Assembly: GCA_023091665.1 (NCBI GenBank)
Contig: JALJCQ010000022.1
Span: 1,178,001 to 1,242,000 of the forward strand
DNA: 64,000 nt
From: Pythium myriotylum
Lineage: Eukaryota > Oomycota > Peronosporomycetes > Pythiales > Pythiaceae
Reading direction: 5' to 3'
In this document: positions 42,502 through 53,500 of the stretch, piece by piece
Numbering within the stretch: position 1 is the stretch's first letter
Layout of the letters: each line of letters starts with the position of its first letter
Notes under the pieces: model-generated
The model's database searches: none
Told to the model about the DNA's origin: nothing
The model's input: the letters and a program-made list of their open reading frames with translations, nothing else
Program-made: the position numbers and the translations under genes

Positions 42502-43371
42502 TCACGTGTCTCGCACAATCTGCTGCAGCTGGTACAGTGCTTGGGCCGCTGTAGGTCGCTTCGATGGGTCAAGTGATACGCATGACTCTGCGAGTTGGCG
42601 CACGCTCGGATGCAGACTCGGAGAAAACGTGACGCTCACTTGTCCAGTCATGATACGCTGCAAAAGCGCCGTATCTGGCATCGGCCGGCCGTTCTCACGC
42701 ACGAGCCGTGCTTTCACATCAGCGTACGGCATCATATGCGTGTCCAGCTCCGACAGTACGATGCCAAACGAGAACATGTCGGCCTTATCATCGTAGCGAT
42801 CGCCAGCCATGACCTCTGGCGCCATCCAAAGCACCGTGCCGATCGCTGCGGTCATCGTGTCGGTACCACGTTCGCGGGAGACCCCAAAGTCCGTGAGCTT
42901 TGCGACGCATTGAGACGCGTCAAGAAGAATGTTCTTCGACTTGAGGTCGCGGTGGAGAACAACAGGCTGTCGTGAGTGCATATACGTCAACGCGTGGGCA
43001 ATGTGCAGAGCTAGCAGCGCCTTCTGCTCGTCAAAGCCGTGTGGACGATGGTCTTCTTCTTCGAAACGCGTCAGCATCGTTCGCAGATCGCCACCTTCCA
43101 TGTACTCGATTACGGCACCCACTTCGCTCAACGCATCCCATGCCACGCCTATATACCGGACAATATGCTCGTGCTCGAGCATGGCCATGAGCTTGATCTC
43201 CTCAAAGAACTCCGCGATTCGTTTGAGATCGCGCCGTGTCTCGGGAAGCAGCTTTTTCACAGCGACGGTTTCACCTCTGCAAGTTCCTTTGTATATGCGA
43301 CCAAACCCGCCTGTGCTGATCAATATGGTGATCGCCACGGCGTCGAATGGTAGCCGTGTCGTCACAATCAA
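42502..43371 (-). CDS. TKL kinase domain without ectodomain, joined to a retroelement ORF1
   Basis: A complete kinase domain of about 289 residues: 'GGFGRIYKG', 'VAVKKLL', 'LHRDLKSKNILLD', 'TDFGVSRE', 'WMAPEV', 'DVKARLVRENGR', and the end 'CVSLDPSKRPTAAQAL'. It is closest to the kinase at 37949 ('EDPLIVTTRLPFDAV' against 'EDPAIVASRLPFDTI'). Similarity in this frame begins only at about 43410; no membrane helix or ectodomain follows upstream. Instead the minus strand continues into a retroelement ORF1 (43368-44997) in a different frame that stops exactly at the kinase start. The first Met used by an expressed protein is therefore uncertain. It could be a kinase that lost its 5' part or a chimera with the retroelement. 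All catalytic residues are kept, which argues for past or present function. Confidence 0.75.
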   Translation of the reverse strand: MIVTTRLPFDAVAITILISTGGFGRIYKGTCRGETVAVKKLLPETRRDLKRIAEFFEEIKLMAMLEHEHIVRYIGVAWDALSEVGAVIEYMEGGDLRTMLTRFEEEDHRPHGFDEQKALLALHIAHALTYMHSRQPVVLHRDLKSKNILLDASQCVAKLTDFGVSRERGTDTMTAAIGTVLWMAPEVMAGDRYDDKADMFSFGIVLSELDTHMMPYADVKARLVRENGRPMPDTALLQRIMTGQVSVTFSPSLHPSVRQLAESCVSLDPSKRPTAAQALYQLQQIVRDT

Positions 43372-44997
43372 TGGGTCTTCCGAGGCAGGGATTGCAGCGG
43401 CTGAGCCTTCGCCTTCGCATCAGTTACCGTGCTGTCAGTCGGCTTCTTCGGTGTCTCGACTCCGTCGGCTTCCGCAGCCTCTTCGCGTGCCACAGTTGCG
43501 GCTTTGACTTCGCGCTCCGTGGCCTCGAGTTTTGCTTGCGCACGTGTGGCGTCGAGCAGTGCTGCCGTCGCTGCCTCCGCTAGCTTTGCCACTGTGGCTT
43601 GCGCCTTTGCCATCTCTGGTTCCAGGAGGATGTACTCGTGTGCCACTTGGGCTGCATAAATAGCCGGAGACTCTGGCTTGGGCATGCGCGGAAATTTTGT
43701 TGGCTCTGGTACTACGATGGCCAACCTGCGCGGAGCCCGAAGCTGCTGCCTTTTTTCGACTGCCTCCGACGTGGACTCCTTGTGTGGGCATTTCTGCCTC
43801 GTGTGCCAGTCATGAAGGCAGACTGGGCACGGGGGAAACTTTGCCAGTCGTGGCTGGTGCACGCCAAACACGAGCTCTTTCTCTCCTAGTGTCACCTCAA
43901 GCTCTCGAACGTTTGCTAGCCCCGGAAGGCCACTCATAGATGCCAGCGTGAAAGTCCAACAAGTGTCTTGCAAGACCTCCGATGCCGGAGAGGTGGTGCA
44001 TTTGTCCGCCTTGAGGTCCACAATCTCTATACCGGCGCAGATGTGCTCGCCGATGGCGAGAATATCCTCAGCGTCTTCTCTGTCCCCGCCTATGAGCTTG
44101 ATTTCGTAAAGCAGCTTCATGGCAACGTCGTCAAAGCCGTGACCCGGGTCCTCTGTCGTGAATGATTCGGTTGCAAGGAGTTGGACTGTTCCTCCAGGTA
44201 GCCGAAGAGCCTTGCCTGCGAATTTCGCCGCGTCTTCGGGGCGAACGAACCAGAATTCAATCGAGTTGTGGGCAATGTGGATGCTGTGGACGTGTGCAAG
44301 TAAATCCAATGCAACTGGATCCGTGACCTCACCATTTTCGTTCATGCCCAACAAAGTGACATTGAGTTGAAATCTGGCTCCATATTGCCGAAGCTTGAAG
44401 CCAGGTGGGGGGGGGGGGGGGGGGGGGGGGGGGTAGATATAGAACTGAATATCCGCACTTGGGCATGAACGCCAACGCTCGCGCCCGCTGCTTCACTGTT
44501 CGCGTTTGCTTGAAGTGACCGGGTAGATCTTCGAGGTGAATCGCCCCAGTCCGCCACAGGAATTCAGCATGCAGTTCTTCCGCTGTAGGCGCCCTTTGTC
44601 GACCCAATGGGAACACATTGTATTGCTTCCTAGCTCTCGCGTAGGCATCAGCATGCTCTACTTCATCAGGGTACGTCGGCCTGGCCGCTTTCACTTGCTC
44701 TGTCTTGGCAAAGAGGGCACGAGACGCTTCCGCCCCAGTCCTAGCTTTCCGAGGTGGCTCAGATATCCCGGGGGGCGCTGACGCTGATGCCTCGTTGCCT
44801 TCCTCCTGCTTCTGGCTTGCTTTCCCTCGAGTGCCTTGTTCACCCGTGCGTCCCGCTTCCTCGTGAGGTTGTCTCGTTGCCACCCATTTGGTCTCCACAG
44901 GCCTTGAGGTGCTCCCACCCGCGCTCAGCTTAGTCCCCGCCGCGCTTGATGTCGGAGGCCCCACACCCTCGGGCGGCGGTTTCTTCCCGCTGCCCAT
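43368..44997 (-). pseudogene. LINE ORF1 (gag-like) with CCHC zinc knuckle, broken by a G27 tract
   Basis: On the minus strand from 44997 the frame reads a Pro/Gly/Lys-rich start (MGSGKKPPPEGVGPP) and, after about 190 residues, enters a 27-base C run (44433-44407 on the plus strand as G). Beyond it the coding continues in another frame from 'FKLRQYGARFQLNVTLLGM', an RNA-binding-like region, through the knuckle 'CPVCLHDWHTRQKC' (C-x2-C-x4-H-x4-C), to an Ala/Glu-rich helical tail and the stop at 43368. A tract of 26 or 29 would join the halves. The layout (binding domain, then CCHC) matches ORF1 of the LINE at 50321. No 3' end or duplication was found for this copy; it runs straight into the kinase at 43371. 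Confidence 0.75.
44407..44433. repeat. G27 homopolymer
   Basis: Twenty-seven consecutive G on the plus strand, inside the minus-strand retroelement ORF1, which it splits by frameshift. Confidence 0.95.
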
Positions 44998-45188
44998 ACA
45001 AACTACAAGTTATTGTCCCCTCCGCGACCTTTCGCGCGCGTGTTTGGCTCGCTCCGTGAAGCCTGCGCCCGAGAACTTGGTCTTGAGCCGAAAAGTCGCT
45101 TGCGCACTTGCCGGCAAATTCGGAACTTGCGATCCATTCTTCGTGCGGGGTTTAATTTGGAAATGGTTATGAGAACCGACAGGGGCGA

Positions 45189-45202
45189 GTTCTCTCCTTT
45201 GT
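45189..45202. repeat. target-site duplication, left copy
   Basis: GTTCTCTCCTTTGT, identical to 45253-45266. Confidence 0.88.
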
Positions 45203-45252
45203 TGTTGATGATGATGATAAAGTCTATTGAGGTCAACTAGTGAATCCTAATT
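45203..45252 (-). mobile_element. 50-base LINE 3' tail insertion, (ATC)n-tailed family
   Basis: Only the last bases of the element are present on the minus strand: ATTAGGATTCACTAGTTGA, CTCAATAGACT and a TATCATCATCATC tail. Identical 14-base copies of GTTCTCTCCTTTGT flank it at 45189-45202 and 45253-45266. This is an extreme 5' truncation. Confidence 0.88.
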
Positions 45253-45266
45253 GTTCTCTCCTTTGT
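45253..45266. repeat. target-site duplication, right copy
   Basis: GTTCTCTCCTTTGT, identical to 45189-45202. Confidence 0.88.
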
Positions 45267-48229
45267 GTGTGCCCGCAACTCTCACTGCAGCTCTCACTAC
45301 CACCGCAAGTCTATCTTCAGCACAATAAATCATCGTGCTTCACAAAAATACTATTGAGTGCTGCACTGACAGGTTGAGTGCTGACCCTGACAGTCTCAAC
45401 TTGATCAGAAGTTCGTATGAGAATATCGCTACGGACGCAGGTCGTTATGAAGCAAGTCCGACAAGTCAGAGTGGCCGGCTAGGGAGGTGTAGGGTTTGTC
45501 GTGGGTCTTGGCGCACGACTTCATGCCGAGCTTGATCAGTCGTCCAGCTTTCGCGTTGTGGGCTCGTGCTTCGTGGGTTCAGGTGCTCGCTGGGCTTCAC
45601 GCGTCCGTGAGCGTGCTGATCGTTCAAGCGAATGTTGATCCTAACACGTGCAGTTCGTGCCAAGAACCCCGATCCCTTATTCGTGAATGTGTGACTGACC
45701 GCACTACCTTCTCGCAGGCAGGGTGTCGGTGAGGGCTATTGTTGCTGGAGCGTGGCACGGTGGAGTTCAGCTTCGAGGAGTAATTCGAGGTTTCGCAACG
45801 AAGAACTCGGTCGAAGTCCACTCGTCAATATCAGCATTGTCCGGTCTGATTGTACCAGTGGGATAATGAATGGGACAGTGCTCGTTTACGTCCTTCATCG
45901 AGAAACGAGCGTGGGGCAAATGAGCAGTCCATTCACAGATTATGCCGGACTCGGAGAGTCGGAGCGAGAGGAATCTCCCGGTGAGTCGAGCGAAGGCTCG
46001 TAGAGGCCAGCCCAGGGATCTGGAGGGTGGGTTTTCAGCGAGCGCGACCGAGCCTGGAGGTGAAGCTGGCAGATGAGCGAGGAGCTTCGGCTCGTTGGAT
46101 GTCGGCGCTGCTTGGCAAAACCGCGAATGAAGCTGCCCAACCTAACTACTCCTACGTGAGGGAAAACCTTATCCGGCTGGGAGCCGGCAGGATGAAAACC
46201 TCACACCTACGTCGAGATCTTGTCGGCGGCCAAGAATAGCCGCGTCGAGCAGTTATTCTTGAAGTTGGGGAGGAAGCAGCTGAGATGGTGCCGGCGGAGA
46301 TCGTGTAGCCGTTGGCGGAGTCGTTTCTCTCATAGCCCGGAAACCACCATTTCCGCGTTCGCTGCGCTTCCTCGGAAACCAACAATGCCGTCGTCATAGG
46401 ACTCAGGACATCCTTAATGTAGGGAATGTGATCAAGGAATCAAAGAACAGACCCGATCGTGGTTCCATGGTCTCCGAGAGTGCGACATGAAATCCGGGGA
46501 TGAAGTCGGACTACTTGCTCTAACGTCGCGCTTCTCCTGATATAAATGGGCGCAATTAAGCAATTACGATATGATGCGATGCTGTCGACAGATACGTCAC
46601 GCACCCTGGAGTCCATCTATTCCTTCCCGGGTTGTTAGAACTTTCGTAAATCCGTTGTGAATGGAGTGCATTGGTGCAGCACGAGATCATTGTTTTCTTT
46701 GTTGTATTACGGAAGCTTCGTGGACACAGCAGTATCAACATAATTGAATGATGGAAAATGAGGGAGCCATCTTCTATTTTTAGCAGTAGTAGTCGCTGTA
46801 GAAGAATCACCAGTCGTGGAGCGGTGGAGTTGGTTGGTATATTCTCCGACTAAAGCGCATACGTGAAGCCTACTCACTAGGCCCCGTTCGGCAAAAATTA
46901 TGGCGCGGTCACGCTCTGGCCTCGTAGATACCCATTGATGGCCCCGACACGCGCAACTGGGTCAACTGCTCGCGACCGAATCCGACGAATGGCAGTCGAG
47001 ATTTCTACTCCACAGCTCGCAGCCGGAGGAAACAGACCCGGCTATATTAGGATTCATAGCCGTCCAATCCAACACTGTGAACCTCACCGTCAAATTCATA
47101 GACAACATCCCGTGGTCGCGGAATCTTGTGGAAGAGACAACCGACCTTGATTTAGCTCCCGCAATTTCGTGCAAGGTATGAACAACCTCGTTTGTGGGCT
47201 CCGATACACGTAATCACAACCGGAGACGAAGATCAAACAATTTGTTTCTGTGTTACGTTACGGAATCCGGGTGCACCTCCACAACCACGTGTGGATACTG
47301 CTCCGCCTGGCGCATAGAAAGACTGAGCGACGCTTTTCATCTCTCATCTCTTGAATGTGCGAGAAGAAATGTTCGACGCTTGTACCAAATTGCACACACA
47401 TCGGACCCCTTACTGTGCAAGGACGCTCCAGCTCTTTGGGGTTGGACCTATGTAGCCACTTTTCGAGCTAAAGTAGCGCAGATCTCGCGTAGCGATAAAT
47501 ATGTCAGACGTTCGAGATATCCTAATTGACAACCACAAACAAATTAACCTTCCTGAACACTCCGATATGCGGCCAACGACTTGCTAGCCACGTGTCTGCA
47601 TCCGCGTCTTCAAAACCCCGCATCATCGGCAGAGCGTCTTTCCTACAGAGCAATATTTGTGGTCACGTGAGTGGCTACTTGGATTGTCAATGGACGCCAC
47701 ACACAGACCTTTGCAGCCATAGTCAACGAAATTAGTTCGACTTCTTCCAGTTTGACACAGGTGCCTCTTCGCATCTTATCGCCTCGACTCAGCGTGAAAA
47801 ATGGCCACAGCGGGAATCTCATGGGACGAAATAAAGACTTTTCGTCCACTGAGGGTGATGTGTTATTATTAGTGGGTCACCCCACCTATGACTCATGGCT
47901 GGCGGTTTGCGGCGCCCAGCATCTACCATTGAGCAAACACATTTTGGACGTCCGAACAGGGCAGCTAACTTGCAGTTAGACTCGTACACGCTTGATGACT
48001 GAGTAGATATCCAGCGCCATGAGTGAGCAGGGATGGCAGGCGTCCATGGTAGAAAATCGAACGAACTACTTCGATTGAATCCATGTCCGGGCAGATCGTC
48101 ATTATTTCCTGCTCATTTCGAATCCTACCGGCACACTGGCACCACATCGTTTGCCGCCCGCAAATTCGTCCGAGCTCGAGAAGAAGTACCCTACGTGGCA
48201 TCCGCAACGCGCAAGGAATTTCCCAAGTC
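45267..48229. other. 3-kb gene-poor region, no confident gene
   Basis: No family was recognised. Around 46970-47178 the plus strand has an open frame with protein-like composition ('ILGFIAVQSNTVNLTVKFID') ending at a TGA, which could be a decayed exon. Frames at 45752-46003 and 46027-46239 are open but not recognisable. No retroelement end other than the 50-base tail at 45203 was seen. Confidence 0.45.
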
Positions 48230-48838
48230 ATGTCGTCGAGTTCTTCCTTTTGCATGACGGATCGACCTTTCCTGTGTCCGTACCCGGGATGTGGTCGGCG
48301 CTTCAAACGGAGCTACACGCTGTCCGACCACATCAACGTGCACACTGGGGCAAAACCCTTCGTGTGCCCCGTGCCTTCCTGCCGCCGAGCCTTCGCGACA
48401 TCAGGCAACTTGGCTCGGCACAGACGTACTCATCCGTGGCTAGGTCGCCCACTACCGTGTCTCTTCGACGGTTGTGAGTGCGTCTTCGCCTCGGAATCCA
48501 AGCTCGAGCGCCACATGAGGTCTCACTTCGGTGAAACGTCGTGCGGGTTTCGGTGCGATGTACCGCGATGTGGCAAGATGTTCAGCACCATTGGAAACCT
48601 CCGACGCCACGTCCGCAATAACCACGAAGCGGGGATGCATGTAGTTGTGACGACCCCACAGACCGCAAAGTCGTTTCCGCAGGCTATGGTGAGTGATCGA
48701 TCGTTCGAAGCGAAGCCACTGCCGATGCCGCTACCAACGAAACAGTCTGGTAGGCGTGGGGTAGGTCACTTTCTGCAGGACGGCGACCTCGGATGCTTGT
48801 TGGCATCCCTACTTCATGACGAGGAGTGGTCAACGTAA
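48230..48838 (+). CDS. C2H2 zinc-finger protein, four fingers
   Basis: 202 residues from 48230 (MSSSSSFCMTDRPF); the longer open frame upstream lacks family-like sequence. Four consecutive fingers are visible: 'CPYPGCGRRFKRSYTLSDH', 'CPVPSCRRAFATSGNLARH', 'CLFDGCECVFASESKLERH' and 'CDVPRCGKMFSTIGNLRRH'. All follow the C-x4-C-x12-H spacing typical of TFIIIA or ZIC/GLI-like fingers, with TGEKP-like linkers (HTGAKPFVC). This predicts sequence-specific DNA binding in the nucleus. A 60-residue tail without motif ends in acidic residues (LHDEEWST). The target genes are unknown. Confidence 0.88.
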   Translation: MSSSSSFCMTDRPFLCPYPGCGRRFKRSYTLSDHINVHTGAKPFVCPVPSCRRAFATSGNLARHRRTHPWLGRPLPCLFDGCECVFASESKLERHMRSHFGETSCGFRCDVPRCGKMFSTIGNLRRHVRNNHEAGMHVVVTTPQTAKSFPQAMVSDRSFEAKPLPMPLPTKQSGRRGVGHFLQDGDLGCLLASLLHDEEWST

Positions 48839-49266
48839 CCTGTTCGGCTCGACAGTTGCGAACTCCAGTGCGCTCAATGTTCAATGCACTTTGTGCTTGC
48901 ATGTAGCCAAGCTGGATACCAACAAAGAGACGACAAGACTCAAACACGGCTTCGCTGATCAGTCCGGCCAAGCAGTCTGGGACTCTCTTTCCCCTTCCCC
49001 CCCCCCCCCCCCCCCCCCCCTCTCGCCCGTCTCTCCCGCAGCCTCGCAAAGCGCATCATATACTTACGATCGGTTTCAAAAAGGAATAAAGTACATGGCT
49101 ATATGTACCTCTACCTAATACTGCTTTTGATCAATGAACATTATACATTCGTCTAGTTGAATAATCAATCAAAGGTATGCATCAACGACTTGGAAAACTG
49201 TAACTGAGACCACCAGGCGATCCGACAGAGCTTCCCATCCGAACGTAAACAAACGTCCTCCGCGTG
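48839..49266. other. intergenic region with C24 tract
   Basis: 428 bases, with 24 C at 48997-49020 flanked by T/C-rich sequence. Nothing else recognised. Confidence 0.6.
48997..49020. repeat. C24 homopolymer
   Basis: Twenty-four consecutive C in a pyrimidine-rich context, 160 bases after the zinc-finger stop codon. Confidence 0.95.
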
Positions 49267-50303
49267 ATGTCATCTCCAGTCGACTTGGTCGAGGCCGACG
49301 CGACAATGGCTGCCTTCCAACGCCAGCGGGAGCGCGAGCGTCGCTCTCGAGCGCGTCGTGCAGTGCGTCGTCTCGTCTTTCCTCCTTCGATATTTCTACT
49401 CATGTTCTGACTCGTTGTGGTCGCGTGTAGAATCGATTAGAGCTCTGGCGAGAGACGGCCAGGGCCCTCGAGTGCACGCTCTCACTCATCCCTACGCTGC
49501 ATGACGACGGCGATGAGAGCTTGTTGGAGATCATGCTGGAGCCGGACGTCGCGAGGCTGCGCAGGCACCTCGTTCGATCTCTGCGACTGACGCAGGAAGT
49601 GCGACGTCTCCAACTCGAACAAGCACAGCTCCATCGACTGCTGCGAGAACACCGCCTAGCGTCGTATGTGATCGCCGGACTTCTTGTGACGCAAGACACC
49701 GACGACTGGGACAAATGTGTGGCGCAGTGGCGCGCGATCACATCCAAGCATTACTTGCCCATCTCGCTGGACGAGTGCGAGGCGGAGATCGCGACGGCGC
49801 AGAAAGAACTGAACGCGTTCCTCTGGAGCGTCGACACACAGGTCATCGGTGGAAGTTACTTCGGGTGGCGCGTGCGCCAGCGGATTGTGCGCGCACACGA
49901 AACGCTGCAGTTCAGCTTTGAGAAGACATTTCACGGGTTCCCGATGAAGGACTTTGTCGATATCGCGTGGAATGGATACACCGACCAGGCGAGTTTTGAG
50001 AAGGTGTTGATCGGAAACAGTCAACCGTGCTGGATGGATGTGTTGCAGAAGCTCACGCCGGACATGTGGGTCGTCCACTGTGGCGAGCGCCACCAAGCCA
50101 TCTCCATGGACGCGCACATGATCTTTCTCGTGAGCAGGTCCAAGACGGAGACAGGGTACACGCAGTTTGTGCGCTCGCTGTTCGTGCCCGAGGTCCACCA
50201 GAGGATCTGCCAGCCCAAAGACATGTGGATCACGCACTATGTCTGGCTGCAGTTCGAGGCGCTGAATGAAGACGCATCCAACTACCGCGTCCAGATCGGC
50301 GGC

Positions 50304-50320
50304 AAGATCTCCAGCCAAGA
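50304..50320. repeat. target-site duplication, left copy (full-length LINE)
   Basis: AAGATCTCCAGCCAAGA, 17 bases identical to 60212-60228. The first A or two at the right copy merge with the poly(A) tail, so the length could be 15-17. Confidence 0.95.
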
Positions 50321-50562
50321 CTCAGGAATTTGCTCCACACCACGCAGGCAAATTTTCAACCAATCGACGGAGACCCGAACAGGCACCAGTGATTGTGAGA
50401 GGATTGAGTCAACCTCTCAACAGCGACCAAGGTCACACAAGCCCCCTGCGACGTGTGACAAACCCAGTCGGCCACCAGACGTCAGTCGTCGGAATCGAAT
50501 CAAGGTTTCTAAAGTCAGGTTTCACCGATCACGGGAACTTGGCGACGCTGACGACGCGGCCG

Positions 50563-53500
50563 ATGGACGATGAACTCGTGTCGGAGACGCTCTCTGCGCT
50601 GCTCAATCTCACCCCAACGGAGAACAGCGGCGCAGAGAGGGTCACCGCCGCAACCGCCATATCTCACTTGCTATCCACGCGCTCTGTCAGTGAGCGTAGG
50701 GCACGGCTCATCGTTGGAGAAGGGAAATGTGATGAATGCTACTGCACTTTAGGCCAACTGGTCCAGCAAGACGACTGTGAGTGCCCCTGTCACTGCCAAT
50801 GCTGCTGCCCGCCAGCCTTCCATTGCCTGAAGGATTGCGTCTGTGCCTGCGAGTGTCATTACGAGGCAGCTTCAGACGAGGAGGTGGAGAGTGGCCCAGA
50901 AACTCAAGTGGATCTCGGGCAAGTTGAACTGGACTCCAGCAACGACGAGAGGGCCGAGAGACCAGATATTAGCTCCGGAGACGAATTTGATGAAGGAACG
51001 AGCACTATCGAGAAGGAGACGACAGTCATGGACCCACAATCGACAGTAGAGGAAGATGAGGAGATGGACGAAAACATACTTCCCGTGCCGGCCGCGCTGG
51101 AAGACCTCTTAAATGGAGATCTTCTCGACTGGCTCGTAAAGTGTCTTGACGCGGATGGCGTCCAAGCAGCAGACCAAGCGCGACAGGTTCTGCGACGACT
51201 GTTTACCCGTTTATACAACAATCTTGCGAGCAGCGGGCCGGAGCTCAAGAATGAGGGCAACAAACATCTCCCAAATCTGAAAGCGGGCGAGGATGACTTT
51301 CTCTTTGAGTATATAGCCACTTTGAGGCAGTATCTCCGGTACCACCCATCGCGGATTCTGGCGGCTGTGAAAGATGTGGCTCTAGCTGGTCGACGCTCTA
51401 ACTGGGACTTCGAACGAGTGCTGCGAATCCGAGCTACGTCTGCAAAAACTCCACGCGATCCGCCCACAAATGGGTGGCAAACAGGGACAGCCACAGCTCC
51501 CTTCCTGCCGAGACCGCCAGCGATCCCAGCTTTCAGATTCGACCCAGCCGTCTATTCACCCGAGGAGAGCGAGCGGTTCAAAGCGGTTTGCGAACAAGAA
51601 CATGCTTTCGCGACGACAACGCGTACACCAAGTGATGACGAGTGGACAGTGATCATGGGGCTCATGGCAGGGACGATCATAGCAGGAGCAATGCCACAAT
51701 TCCTCAAGCGATGTTGTACCATTTCGCAAATGGTCTGGATCCACGATCAGATCGTCAAGAAGGCGGAAGGTGAATTGTGGGCGCCACTCCCGCGCGGTTC
51801 TAAGGTCTACAATTTTAACCAGACTACCAGACGACTCGTAGAGGAACTACGGCAAGGAGCTGCCCACCAACGCTGGACGGATCCACAATTCGAACGCATG
51901 CTTACGCTGGTGAAGACAGTCGTTTATAACCCAGACTTACATGCGCTGCATTTTTTCTTCTTCACGAAGTTTGATCCGATTCAGTTTGAAGGAATGGAAA
52001 TCCCTTTCCGTTCATCGCGTTTGACCCTACGAAATCCAGACACGAAGCTCAGACGTAGCGAAAATAATCACGGACTACCCACTGATGAAGACGATGGACT
52101 CGAGAACGACCGCTACCAAGCTCATTATAAGTTCCGACTAGTCAACGTGCCACGAACGTTCGACCTCATGGCCGTCATCGCACACCTGCAAGAGAGAACA
52201 GGAAATAGCCTTAAATCAGCAGTGCCTTTGGATACGTATGGCCCGTATGCGGAAGGATCGGTGATGTGGGACGTTTACGCGAAAACAGCCAAATGTCCAA
52301 ATGAACTAGTTGATATACATCGCATTAACTGGGACGGACATGTCATCATGGTGCAACATCGACCGGGCGAAGGATTGCAGCCCTGTATGCAATGTGCTCG
52401 TGTGGGGCACAAGACAACAGCCTGCCCAACTCCTAAGGAGGAATGGGATGCCACCACGATCACTGTATCTGCTACACAGATCACGACAAAGTGTGTCACA
52501 CGACCTGGATGGAAAAACCTCGATGATGTGAAGCACATTTTCACAACTTTGCGGGACGCGAACGGAGGAGTTACCACGAACACCCGGGAGCAGCGAGGAG
52601 ATTTGCCTGCAAACGATGGTGACGTGCAGACGAACGGAGCAGATACCGTCAACGTGCAACGCACGAAAGAAACCGAGGAGCGACCTGAGGAGGCCAAAAC
52701 ATCGAAAACACAGACGGACCAGGCTGAGGGAGAGCACGACGCAAGCGCGCCACTGCGGACGAAGGACAACAACGTCTTCACGCTAGTCGTGTCCAAAAGG
52801 CAGCGGAGGAAGAAAAAGCACAGCAACGCGGGGGTACAAGGCGCCACCACTACCAGTACACACAAAGATCAACATTCCGCGCAAGATACCAAACTGGAGA
52901 CGTCATCCAACCGATATATCGATCTTACCAAAGACGAAGGCTCAGAAGACGAATCGGATAGCGATGATTCCCCAGAGGCAGAGGAGGCCGGCCAATCCCA
53001 ACCGAACACAGAGGAGGCGACAGCAACAACACCGACAGAGACGATGACAGACCACGAGGTGTTAGATGCTGCGATCAATCAAGCAAAAATGGAGCGCGCC
53101 AGAGAGACGCTGCGGGTACAAGTCCAAACCCGCACTGAACCAGTTGATCTAGCGGGCATCACCGCAGCTATAGATCGGGCTCGCCCGCATCTGACAAGCA
53201 AGGCTTCGGATGCTTGGGTGTTGGAAGCGATCGGAGGGAGGCTCACGGACACGCCGGCAACCGGAAATTGCCAATATTACGCCGTGATCGAGAGTCTGAT
53301 GCATCGAGAGATCAAATCAATAAACGACGCGGCGTACGTGGAGGGACTCACGTCTATCTTGAAATATGGAATGTATCTGGCGCACTTGACTGCATCCCCG
53401 GAGGACCGCGAAGACACCAACGTGTGGTCAATTATCGATACACCGGAGGGGACTCCGACGGATCTGTCAAAGCTAGAGCAACTGACCAGAGTTCAACAAT

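Noticed and set aside
50266..50562. Extension of LINE ORF1 upstream of the element
   Set aside because: The frame continues by chance into the START-like gene in a different frame; the first 55 codons are not element sequence and the first Met within the element is at 50563.
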